From Dysidea avara (taxonomy: Eukaryota; Porifera; Demospongiae; Dictyoceratida; Dysideidae): DNA of 64,000 nucleotides. Positions 1 through 9,500 of the stretch are shown here, in pieces (position 1 is the stretch's first letter; every line of letters starts with the position of its first letter). The stretch lies in the NCBI RefSeq assembly GCF_963678975.1, contig NC_089276.1, forward strand, positions 24,411,059 to 24,475,058, in the 5' to 3' direction. Under the pieces are notes generated by a model. That model was given only the letters and a program-made list of their open reading frames with translations, was not told where the DNA came from and ran no database searches. A program made the position numbers and the translations under genes.

Positions 1-75
1 ATAGCACAACAGATAGAAGAACTGAAATCATTGCAGGATAAGATTAAGCAAGTTTTAACTGAACCTGGTTGTTAG
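1..75 (+). CDS. 3' end of a coiled-coil protein (partial)
   Basis: Frame 1 is open from the first base and ends at TAG (73-75). The 24 residues are rich in E, K, Q, L and I with heptad-like spacing (AQQIEELKSLQDKIKQV), followed by a short TEPGC end. This looks like the C-terminal coiled coil of a gene that starts before the window. The family cannot be identified from so little. It could also be a chance open stretch. Confidence 0.4.
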   Translation: MAQQIEELKSLQDKIKQVLTEPGC

Positions 76-516
76 ATTTGAACTTGAGCAGAAATTGTTA
101 CTATGTATACATGTAGATGAGCTGTCATTTGTGTGCATTAAAGTAGCTATTTTTCTTCTTAATGTCCACTTTTGTGATTTGTTTGATTTGTATACTGTTT
201 CTGACTTGTTTGATTTTTATCCTGCATATACATACCTGGCCTGTAACTGTGTAAGCTGGTGCCATCCTAAATTAATAGCTATGTGATACAATCCTAAATA
301 GTATTAATAGGTGATACATCATTGATACCATGCACCTGAAAAATGTGCAGGATTTCATGCACCTCCAGAACCATGCAGTAGCAGTGCTTGGATTGTGCTA
401 TAATGTACACATATGCAAAATACATGTACCTTTGTAGGTACATTAACATATAATAGACTTCACATTCTTATACATGATTTGAGCAGGGTTGTTTTCATAT
501 TAGTACATGTACAAGT
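76..516. other. Non-coding, no feature seen
   Basis: AT-rich sequence with scattered ATG-bearing short open frames that show no family signature. It would be the 3' untranslated or downstream region of the gene ending at 75. Confidence 0.4.
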
Positions 517-685
517 AAAAGGAAGAATTTTCAGCTTGATTAGGGATCATATAAAGAAAGTATAGGGAAACCCAAGACTGAAGTAGGGATAAAATGTCCA
601 CTAGTATATCAGCAGGTGTAGGCGACCTCCCTTGTTTCCCTACTTTTTTTACTATGATCCCTAATTGAACTTGTTCTTTTTGGTT
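517..685. repeat. Foldback element, family B, copy 1
   Basis: The left arm (gattagggatcat, then a tagggaaac block) is the reverse complement of the right arm (gtttccctacttt, then atgatccctaat). Related copies lie at about 22136-22313, 35082-35288, 27270-27414 (partial), 13883-14025 (decayed) and 62956-63030 (partial). The first five are each followed directly by the family C body, so B behaves as the 5' module of a composite element. Confidence 0.7.
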
Positions 686-1198
686 TAACATCATTGTGGC
701 TGGTGAACCCGCACATACCGCATCAAAAGAAAGGATGGTGCTAGAGGTATTAAACGTTTTCGACTGAATGCACTCCCCAACTATCAATTACTGACTGGAA
801 AAAGAAGTCTTCTCTTTCAGCTATGTTCAGCTTGTTTCACAGTGTTATAAAGAACAGTAGGAGAAGCGCCTCTGCAACCAATCTGGTCACCATGCAGACG
901 ATTCCCATTTACGAACACAGGAAGCCATCATGCTACTGCGAATCGACACCTGGGCTGTCAGCAAAAAGAAATGGGACACAAAGGAGGACAAAGGTTAGTC
1001 CATGATGTGTGCATTGTACATATTGCAGTATGCCAGAAGGCTGAAGCAACATCTAACAGTGAAAAACTCAAGCCTGTATAGCCTTAGCTATTATCAAGTT
1101 ACGCTTACCTGAAGGCCTCAGGCAGTTAGTCAGTAAGTAGAAAATTCCAATCTGTTGTAAGCATTGGTTGTACTGAAGACACTTTTGGGCTTGGTAAT

Positions 1199-2015
1199 AC
1201 CATAGATAATAGAGTACATAAAAGGGATAGGAAACACAACAACGTGATGTCACAAAATACGTACATTTCTATTAGAATTACAATTTGTTTCTCACGAATC
1301 GAAGAGAAACAAATTGTTGTAACGACAGAATTTTGTAACCAACGACTGTGAAACTCCGCTACAATGAACTCAAGTAAGTAATCAAGGGAACTAGGATGGT
1401 ACCAACCCTCAAGGAAGCTATACGCAAGATTGAAAGTGAAAAAAAAGCTGCCCAAAAATTACTTTAAACCCCATAACTTTCTTTGTAAATATACATGTAT
1501 TCTATCCTTTTAGCTGTGATAAACCTATTCCTTACCACTTAACAGAGAGAACTAGAGGGAACATCAGAGCAAAACAGGAGCTGTTGCTTGAAGAAATGAC
1601 TAAGTATCTTCCATTTTTACCAAAAGTTTAAACCACCTAGCAGTACAATGCAAGGGTAAAAGACTGTGTTGGTGACATGCCTAGCTTACCACAAGATTCG
1701 AAAATAGAACCAGCTATACAAGAAGCGGTATGGACAAGGTATGAAGATAATATGAGTGAAAGTATTATGGTGTGTAACTATCACAGTTAATATGATATGC
1801 TTTGTTACAAAATCTACGGTCTGAATTCTCTCGCCAAAATCTCTCAAAAAGGCCTAAATACTTGCTGTAATCTGTTCGATTACTATTTACGTTAGAACAC
1901 CAATTCCCATGCTTGAGCACAAAACTGTCTGGTCCTTTCAAGTCACGCGTAACAGAAATCAAACTGGAAATCACTTGCATTTCCTATCCCTTTTATGTAC
2001 TCTATTATCTATGGT
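1199..2015. mobile_element. Non-autonomous DNA element with about 36-bp terminal inverted repeats
   Basis: The left end (accatagataatagagtaca at 1199, running to ggataggaaa at 1234) is matched by its reverse complement at about 1980-2015. The insertion splits family C copy 1 in a stretch that is intact elsewhere, which confirms the borders roughly. I could not define a clean target-site duplication. The interior contains a degraded coding remnant. A similar end (actctattatctatgatat) occurs alone near 16004. Confidence 0.65.
1548..1790 (+). pseudogene. Degraded coding remnant inside the TIR element
   Basis: One plus-strand frame reads RTRGNIRAKQELLLEE and continues to a stop at about 1629. 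A second stop follows within four codons, and the same frame then resumes with VKDCVGDMPSLPQ, EPAIQEAVWTRYEDNM until a final stop near 1788. The composition on both sides of the stops looks protein-like and the frame is shared, so this reads as a decayed exon captured or carried by the element. The family is not recognised. Confidence 0.3.
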
Positions 2016-2115
2016 TACTGCCAAGGCACATTGTGAAGCTGATTTTTGAATGATATTTTGGCCAGAAAATATAAACCTCCATAATCCCTAGTATACAGTA
2101 CTACCATACATACAT

Positions 2116-2600
2116 AGCACATTTGTGTAATAAAATTATTGTATTGAAAAGCCACAAATGAATTTTCCTTGAAAAAGCATCTATAAATATAACATAACGC
2201 AGCCATGCAGAAATATCTTTTCCATGAAACAATAACCACAAGTATACAAAGTATGTGCAGCCATGCAGAAACACCCTCTTCCATTAAACAATAGCCACTC
2301 TACATGATATGTACACCTTTTACACATACCAAGCAATAATAGACTTCACATTTGAGCAGATTAGTATATATTATATTGAAAAGCCATAAAATTTTCTTTG
2401 AAAAAGCATCCATACTTCTACAGGAAATAACCACTGGGAATATCCCTGAGTATAACTATAATGCATGTGCAGCCATGCAGAAATAATCATATCCTTTCCA
2501 TGAAACAATAACCACATACATGCACACTACAGGATATGTACTGTACACCTTACATCACAGTACACACACCAAGCAAATAATTATTGTATGTTTAATATGC
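2116..2600. repeat. Imperfect dispersed duplication
   Basis: A block of the form gcagccatgcagaaa followed by tccatgaaacaataaccac occurs near 2205, 2265 and 2470, and a gaaaagcca block precedes it at about 2136 and 2380. These are old local duplications. There is no open frame of note. Confidence 0.5.
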
Positions 2601-2638
2601 ACTCCATTCCAAATGCAGCATCAATTGTGCATAATTAT

Positions 2639-2866
2639 GTGACCGGATTTGCAAAAAGATACTTTTTCACACACAAAATTTGTTTGAACTTTGATACTTC
2701 ATAACTTTTTATCATTGTATTAACTTTTCCATGAGTGTAGTTACAGTACTGTATCTGGCTGCATTTTGATAAGAGCAAGTTAATCAGTATAAGAAGTCAA
2801 GTGTTACATCATTTTGTTTGCTGTAAAATATGTGGCCAAAAAGTACCTTTTTGCAAATCTGGTCAC
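2639..2866. mobile_element. MITE of family H (GTGACCGGATTTGCAAAA ends)
   Basis: The left end gtgaccggatttgcaaaaag is mirrored by ctttttgcaaatctggtcac on the right. Relatives lie at 49205-49435 and 61357-61588. The interior has no coding potential. Confidence 0.65.
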
Positions 2867-2869
2867 CCT

Positions 2870-3400
2870 AGAGTATGGATATGAGTTGTTACAGTAAGAT
2901 CCGTATTCATTATCAGCTAGGTCATTTAAATGGTTATACCTCCAGTTTCAAACACTCATCACTGCTGTTTATTTGTTTGTTTGTTTATTTATTTTATTTA
3001 TTATTACTGAGCAGGCAGTACTCAGTGCTGGTTAGCCGGCTCAGGAAAAAGAAAATAGTAGCAATTACAAACATAGTTACGATGAAGTTAGGACCTATAT
3101 ATAAATTTTCTGGATTTCATTAGTAAATTGGTTAACGTTATCATGATCAATTAATCTGGGTGGTAAAGTGTTCCAAACATGAATTGATCTGAAATAAAAA
3201 CTCTGCTGGAATATGTTGGTGGATGAAGTAGTAGGGGCAGACCCGGGGGGTAAAAATTAACGGTCAAGGGTACAAACCACAATCGAAAGTACTGAAATAA
3301 ATCACCAGTCAAAGATTGAAAAAAGGCTCTTAGTCACGGGTCAAAATTTCCGCGGGCCTCACTTTGGGGTATCACTCTTTTCACCCTATTTCATATCCCT
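2870..3400. other. Possible non-LTR element 3' tail, otherwise anonymous
   Basis: A tttgtttgtttgtttattta microsatellite is followed by a tactgagcaggcagtactc block and a stretch about a gap-filled, frame-broken sequence. A related ggtactgagcag block next to attgattgattg occurs near 15030-15055. This pattern resembles the 3' tail of a LINE, but no reverse transcriptase residues are visible. Confidence 0.25.
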
Positions 3401-3456
3401 ATAGAACTTAGACAAAAAACAGTGAACCAAAAAGCCGAAAAATAATGCAATCATGA

Positions 3457-3527
3457 AGGGGGATCGAGCCCGGGATCCCAGTGTGATAGTCCAGTGTGCT
3501 ACCGATTATGCTACCGCTGCTAGCTCC
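3457..3527 (-). repeat. tRNA-like sequence (SINE head or decayed tRNA)
   Basis: Read on the minus strand, an A-box-like stretch (TAGCATAATCGGTAGC) is followed about 30 bases on by a B-box-like stretch (GGGCTCGATCCCC), the spacing of an internal RNA polymerase III promoter. I could not fold a convincing acceptor stem or anticodon arm, so this is more likely a tRNA-derived SINE head or pseudogene than a working tRNA. Confidence 0.35.
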
Positions 3528-3597
3528 ATTGATTCCCTTCTTTTGTATCTTATAAATGTGACTAACGAAATAAGCTGTATATAGTAAGAAGAACTTA

Positions 3598-3790
3598 ACC
3601 CTAAAGGTGAAGAAGAAACCAAAGCTGAACCCTAACCCTAACACTACTAGACGCTTCCCCTAACCTAACCTACTCGTGGCAACTACTGGGACGCTTCTCC
3701 TAAAGTCGACTACTCAGGGCAAAACCTGGACGCATCCCCTAAAGTCGACTACTCGCGGCAACTACTAGACGCATGCCCTAAAGTCGAAGA
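3598..3790. repeat. Telomere-like CCCTAA units next to a 40-45 bp minisatellite
   Basis: Two CCCTAA units occur at 3630-3642 with single relatives at about 3597 and 3658. They lead into three to four imperfect copies of a unit containing cctaaagtcgactactcg and caactactagacgcat (3644-3790). The tract is short and internal. Confidence 0.55.
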
Positions 3791-3829
3791 GAGAGACCAA
3801 CAACTACAGTAGGAAGTCTGGATGCTTTT

Positions 3830-4020
3830 GTAAGGGTTATGAAAGGTGGTGAAAAGAGTAAAACCCGATTTCTAAACTGCGCAAATTCACAGATTGCGCC
3901 TAACACCTGTTACCGCATAATAACGCCGGCGCGCCCTTTTGCCGCTGATAAAAGTTGCCACACTCCTTTTAGCACCCAGTAAACCGCGTTAAGAAGTGTA
4001 CTTGATGTTAGACGAAGAGA
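3830..4020 (+). promoter_or_regulatory. CpG-containing promoter-like segment
   Basis: This is one of few places where CpG is frequent (cgccggcgcgcc near 3921). A gataaaag TATA-like string follows, and then an ATG in good context (gaagagaATGG) at 4021. Local CpG retention and the well-placed ATG suggest a promoter and first exon. No transcript evidence is available. Confidence 0.3.
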
Positions 4021-4236
4021 ATGGCTTCTGCGAGTCATCAACAACTTCAAACTAAATTAAGCAACTTCAGCGATGCGGGCCGAGAACCAGCCAAATGGAA
4101 ATTAAAAGCCGACAAAGTCAAAGTGTTGACGATCACCCGTAATGTTAGTCTGGAAACAAATCAAGCCCAGCAACGGTCGGCCACTATTGGAGCAAGACCT
4201 GAGCGGACGGCAACTAGACAATTGCAAGGAGTGAAG
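4021..4236 (+). CDS. Candidate first coding exon, unknown protein
   Basis: The frame opens at a good-context ATG (A at -3, G at +4) and runs 72 codons to a donor-like GTGAAG|GTTAGC; the frame itself stays open to 4290. The peptide is basic and glutamine-rich and has no domain I recognise. It follows the CpG-bearing segment. It ends in phase 0, which would fit the phase-0 acceptor at 6745 of the DOK-like gene. However, the short exon at 6546-6578 gives that gene a better PH-domain start, so the link is unproven. Confidence 0.3.
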
Positions 4237-4289
4237 GTTAGCGTGCACGTGTTCATTCAGCCGACTCGGTTTGCCTGCACTACTGCATG

Positions 4290-5165
4290 AGTCACTAAAT
4301 CAGTCAAGTGTTTCTTCTAGTTCTAGGGCTGTAATAAGTAGCAGGTTAAAAATTGCAATCACAACCTAAAATGCTTTCGGATTCAGGAGATCATTAATTT
4401 TTTTTTAAATCTCCTAGCTAGCTAATTCCTACATAAAGTGATGACTATTCAATATCTGAGAGTCCGGCAAGTTTACTTTGCTTCTTAACGATTAGCTGTT
4501 GAGTAGCTATGCATGGTCATCCTTTAAGTCAATCTCAGAGAGTGTAATTTTGTAAAAACTTCTAGCCAGTTTACTTTGAAAATGGCATGCACATGCAGCC
4601 AGCATAATCTCAGAAACGACAGAAAGCCAGTTTTTTTTTTGTAAAAAAAAACCTTGTTTTGCTACAGTATAACCATGTGAACTGAAATACCATAATATTC
4701 AATTTCTTAAGTTTTAAATCATTTCTTGGAAAACATCCACCCATGCAAATCTTTTAATTTGCCAGTGCTTTGCCCTGTACTATGTTCATATAATGATAGC
4801 CAATACAATATCTCAGTGATTTCACACAATTTGCAGCAGATTGAACATACGAAGTGCACTAGTGTAACTGCGGACATGAGGTGCACATAGAAGATATTAA
4901 CTACATCACTAAACTCATGCATCGAGTCAAGCTCTACCAACCATGCATATGATCTACTTCACCCAATCTCAAAAATCAACACTCATGGCTCAGCCTTAAA
5001 TGGCTAACCAGTTTAGAAACTATATCACCTCCCCCCCAACTTCCTGATTCCCTCCCTCCCCCCAAGGGAAAAATTCTAGAACAAACACTGCACTAAATTA
5101 ATATAGTACAGGTGTAGCTCACAGTGTTCAGTTATATTACTATGTTTATTTCTATGCAATAGACA
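4290..5165. other. Non-coding, no feature seen
   Basis: Low-complexity AT-rich sequence with a short C-rich run near 5031-5062. No supported exon, RNA gene or clear repeat. Confidence 0.4.
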
Positions 5166-5169
5166 CCAC

Positions 5170-5499
5170 CAGGAGCTTATGAGGCGGCGAAGGAGCATGA
5201 AACTGAGTTCCATGACAATCCAAATTACGTCACTGTGTTTTACGTCACATGCAAATGGCACTCCAGTGCACGAAGTAGAGATGAGTTCACCACCATCAAA
5301 GAGGAGAAAGACCTCAAGGAAGACTCAGCCAACTTTACCATCGCCATGTGTCACTGGTCATGCGCAATTTTGTATATGGCTTCAAATAACGATATTTTAC
5401 TTTCCTTATATGGGAACTAATTGGCGATTAATTTGAATTGTGATGGCACCAGGCAGGCAGTATAAGTTTCGTGCTCCTTCGGCGGCTCACAAGCTCCTG
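5170..5499. mobile_element. 330-bp element with about 35-bp terminal inverted repeats
   Basis: The left end caggagcttatgaggcggcg (continuing through aaggagcatgaaact) at 5170 is matched by the reverse complement of 5465-5499 with a few substitutions. An interior open frame with a basic SKRRKTSRK stretch exists, but nothing ties it to a family. I saw no convincing target-site duplication. Confidence 0.55.
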
Positions 5500-5879
5500 A
5501 CATCACATACCAGCGTTGGCATTAATGCTAAGTAGGAAGCATGCAACAAAGAAGCAACTGAGATTTCTGATCTATTGATCACACTGTAATTCAGTTACAC
5601 CCTAGATAGGGTGTTATACTACACCCATACCACCTGTAGGGGTGTTTCTCCATACCCATAGGGTGTTTTTGTCAAAAGTTTGTCACAACCCACAATCAAA
5701 AGTGATGCTTGGTTATTAATTAAATGTAACTTAGTTATGTATTATGTTAGCCCTCCTTTGAGGACTTTGACATTAGAGATGTGATTCTGTTTGTACCCCT
5801 GAAAAACCCATCCCAATACCCTCCCTTCAGAATTTTGTATCATATAGTGAGAGTTTTGCAGCACCCTGATATGTGTAAC

Positions 5880-6236
5880 CAGGGCCACCCAGAGAAATTA
5901 AGGGGCCCAGGGCAAAGAGTTAAAGTGGGGCCCTTGACCCAAGTTGTAAGGTGAAGACCAAAAAGAAAAAAAAAAAAAAAAAAGGTCACAACCTGCTGGC
6001 AATGACAATAACTACCCATCACCAACCATATCTCCTTATCTATAAGCTTGCTACACTGCTCCTCTGAAGAATACTGTGACTGCTCTATTAGAGTATTTAG
6101 ATCTGACTGCTCTATTAGAGTATATCGATCTTTTAAACAGGTATTCAGGGGGCCCTTCATGGGGCCTCCTGGGGCCCCTTTCAGGCTGGGGCCCGGGACA
6201 AAATGCCCCAGTTGCCCCCCCCTGTGGGCGGCCCTG
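5880..6236. mobile_element. hAT-like MITE (CAGGGCC ends) with perfect 8-bp TSD
   Basis: The element starts cagggccaccc and ends gggcggccctg. It is flanked on both sides by tgtgtaac (5872-5879 and 6237-6244), the 8-bp duplication typical of hAT transposition. The interior is rich in gggcccc and has two copies of the gactgctctattagagtat subterminal motif. Non-autonomous, no transposase. Confidence 0.8.
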
Positions 6237-6545
6237 TGTGTAACAAACACCCCTAAGTGAGCCCCACAAAAATGGGTGATATAGCACCCCTGAAGGTGTT
6301 TAGAAACACCTTTGTTTTTATAGTGTACAAAGCATTTATTCAATTGCATGGTGTCTAACTGTCTTAGAAATTGGTCAGCCAGCAGTGCAAAGGGCACTAT
6401 AGCTAGCTATGCATCGTGCCACTGTTTTACCAAGCCGAGTCAGTGAAGAGTTTACAAATGGCTTCTTTTATCTTAGCTTTACTTTATCCTGACTTTTATG
6501 AAGGCCAGTCAAGGCCGCACTTCCTTTATTTTATAATTAGCATTG

Positions 6546-9500
6546 ATGTCACTCTTTTTGTGTTGTAAATACGCAAAGGTAGCCATGTCTATACAGCTGG
6601 CTTTAGAGATTGCTTTTATCTGCCTTTATTTTCTGTAATGCTGCATAGATAAACATCACTACATTTAGCTACCTACCAGCCTTGTAATATTTTTTGGCAA
6701 TTATAAATACTGTATAGGTACAATTATCATGTTTATTGTTGTAGAAATGGATGAAGAAGGACGCTTACTTATTCCAACATGAAATGCCTGTAATCTATCT
6801 CTCTCCTAGAGGTGCTGATCTGTCATCTAGTACATATGAAACCATTCACCTTGATGATATTACATCAGTGTGGCACATATCAAAGTTTTTCAAGCACAAC
6901 GTTCTAGCAATTGGATTTTCATCATTTTATGTGCTGATAGCTTTTGAGTCTAAATCTCAAAGAGAGCTGTGGTATTCAGAACTGATGTATTTGACAGGTA
7001 TTGCTTATATGATTTGTTCACATACACACCTGATCCCATAATGAAACTGCCATTAGACTAGCATAAATATAAAAGTTTTGTAAAGCCCTTTATAAATACC
7101 AGAACTATAGCTATAATAATAAAGAAGTACTGTGATACAACCCAGAACAAATGAAATATGACACTTTAAAAATTTTCATTATAAGATCAATCTAAAGGTG
7201 AAACATGTAGCGAAGCATACTGAGAAATAGATATGTAACTACAATATACAAAACCATTAAAAAGAAAGCACGTGTATGTTCACTTTTTAAAATATACAGT
7301 AGCTATAGTATGTACGTGTTGAGCTGAACCCTTGAAAACATTTAATAACTCATGGATGCAATTACACATGTTCTTGAATTTTGGCTCATTTGTAGTACTG
7401 CTTGACCTGCTAAAAGTATTTCAAAATCTTTTCATTCACATAATTATGTACATGACACAATATTTGTGGCCGATTTGTGGTGTATTAATTCTATGCTCTG
7501 TTTTACAGATATTTTCACCTTATTACTCTATAAGTGTTCCCACCAATCAGTCAAATTGGGTTACTATCAATTACGATTTATGCTTGGAAATCTTGTTGTC
7601 TATGATGCTATTACTAAGAAAACAGCATGGAAATGGAAAGTGGCTCACATTAGTGGTTATCGATTTGAAAAGACAGCAGCCGTTGAAATATTAGTAGGAA
7701 AGTAAGAATGCATCCAGTACTGTGATATTTTAACACTTAACTTTTATGATGTACGTATATATATAGCTTTTAGAAGCAAAATATGAATAAACTGTATAAG
7801 GATAACGAAGTTTGTTTCTTTGAGTGGCTTGAAGAGCTTGGTTAGTGCTTTACTAATTGATGTTGATGTTGTTTCTGTGGCTGTTGTCTTTAGTTTCATC
7901 ACTATATAGGAAAGGGTGAAAGAGATTAACATTTATCAAACACTAGCTGCCCTTCATTCAGGTTAAACCAAGTGAACAATATTTCTGCCATTATTGTTAT
8001 GCATCATATACGTACAATACACATCTTCACTGAAAAACTGTTCATGTCTGTGATCCCATGCACTAGCTCACTAACTATAGGACTGCTGCTAATAATCAAG
8101 TTGATATACCTTTGGCCTTATGAATATACGTTGCATGCATCTGTACAATTTGATTTGTAAAATAGTATATAACTTGTGCCCATCATAGTGATGACAACTT
8201 ACACTGTTTATGGCCTGTATATACATTATCCATCTGCTGCCATTATGTGCTTACTGAAATTGGCTTCATTCTGGTAGTTGTGATTCCCTAGTTGTGCTAG
8301 TTCTCATTGCCACTACTCTACTTGTTATTTCTCGGAGGTACTGCATATTCCGGTCCGGTTCTTTTTGGTCTCACACCCCTTCCCTACAAACTTTACTTCA
8401 CCTATGCTATGTTTGGGCAAATTCTGGCTCTGTTCAACCTTTCATCCATGAGCTTGTCCTATAACTTTGTCACTTCAAGCAGAGAAGTAGACTATCACTG
8501 TTGCATTCTATTTTGCCTCTGAATACACATCCTTCCTTTTTGAAAGCACAGAACCTCTCCTTCACACTCATTGTTTTGAGTTCTTTAGGTACGCATTCGA
8601 AAACACACTACCCAAAGTAGAGAATTAGCTGGTATAATTTATAGTGACTTGATGGTGAATTGTGGAGGTAGTGCGTGGATGAAAATGACTAACAGCTTTA
8701 TACTATAGCAACATCGTAGAGGAAGGAACCTGTAATTTCCACCAATGGTATAATGCAGACAGCAGTGGACATCCCATCAAGAGTAAAGTAACTGTCCCCA
8801 AATTTTTGTGCATGGAAGTACAATAGGAGTGATTTTTCCATTCTGTAAATGCAGTAAATGGTACCTTCTGGAAAATTCAAATAAACTTGCAGATGACAGG
8901 CTGGTGAGAATTAATGCGCAGTAAGTTCCGGGGTGATTATTAGTACAACTGTTGGAAAATTAGCTAAATAACAGGTAAACAGACAGTTTTTCAACTTTAT
9001 GTAGCAAATATTGGATTTATGATGACATAATTTTAGTGTTAATATACCCTGTAGTTCTAGCAGATGAAAGTTAATGCAAATAAATTTATAAAGTTTTGCA
9101 ACAAATAAACTGTAACATCTCATTTACTGTTCACCATAAAGAGGCCCAACAGATAACATACAAGTACACAGAATTTTCAACTAGAGTAGGGACCATAGCA
9201 CATTGATAAAAAGTACTTAAACAAGTTGGAGTAGTGTTATATCCCTACTGTGCTCAAGATACCATAACAGAAATGCACAGTAGGGACATAGCACTTCTTA
9301 TTGTTTTACTGTGATTTAATATCATGGACTACTCCAACTTGTTTCAGTACTTTTTATTGTTGTGCTATGGTCCCTACTCTAGTTGAAAATTCCAAATTTT
9401 TTCGTGTATATACTTGTTTGTTAACTTTTTTGTAAATATTATGACTGGTGAACCCACGCATACTGCATCTAAAATGGTACAGTATGCCCCAGCCCCTTAT

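Larger units (their letters stand above)
686..2110 (+). repeat. Composite repeat family C, copy 1, interrupted
   Basis: The body begins with a ctggtgaacccgcacatacc block and contains the shared aaatgggacacaaaggagga block followed by a donor-like ggttagtcc near 995. It ends near 2110 with the family's cagtactaccat end. A TIR element (1199-2015) is inserted between the gggcttggta and tactgccaagg parts, which are contiguous in other copies. Confidence 0.65.

Noticed and set aside
3630..3642. True telomere or chromosome end
   Set aside because: Only two CCCTAA units, embedded in unique sequence on both sides.
8307..8522. 71-codon membrane-like protein
   Set aside because: Hydrophobic by composition, inside an adaptor intron, with no family likeness or splice support.
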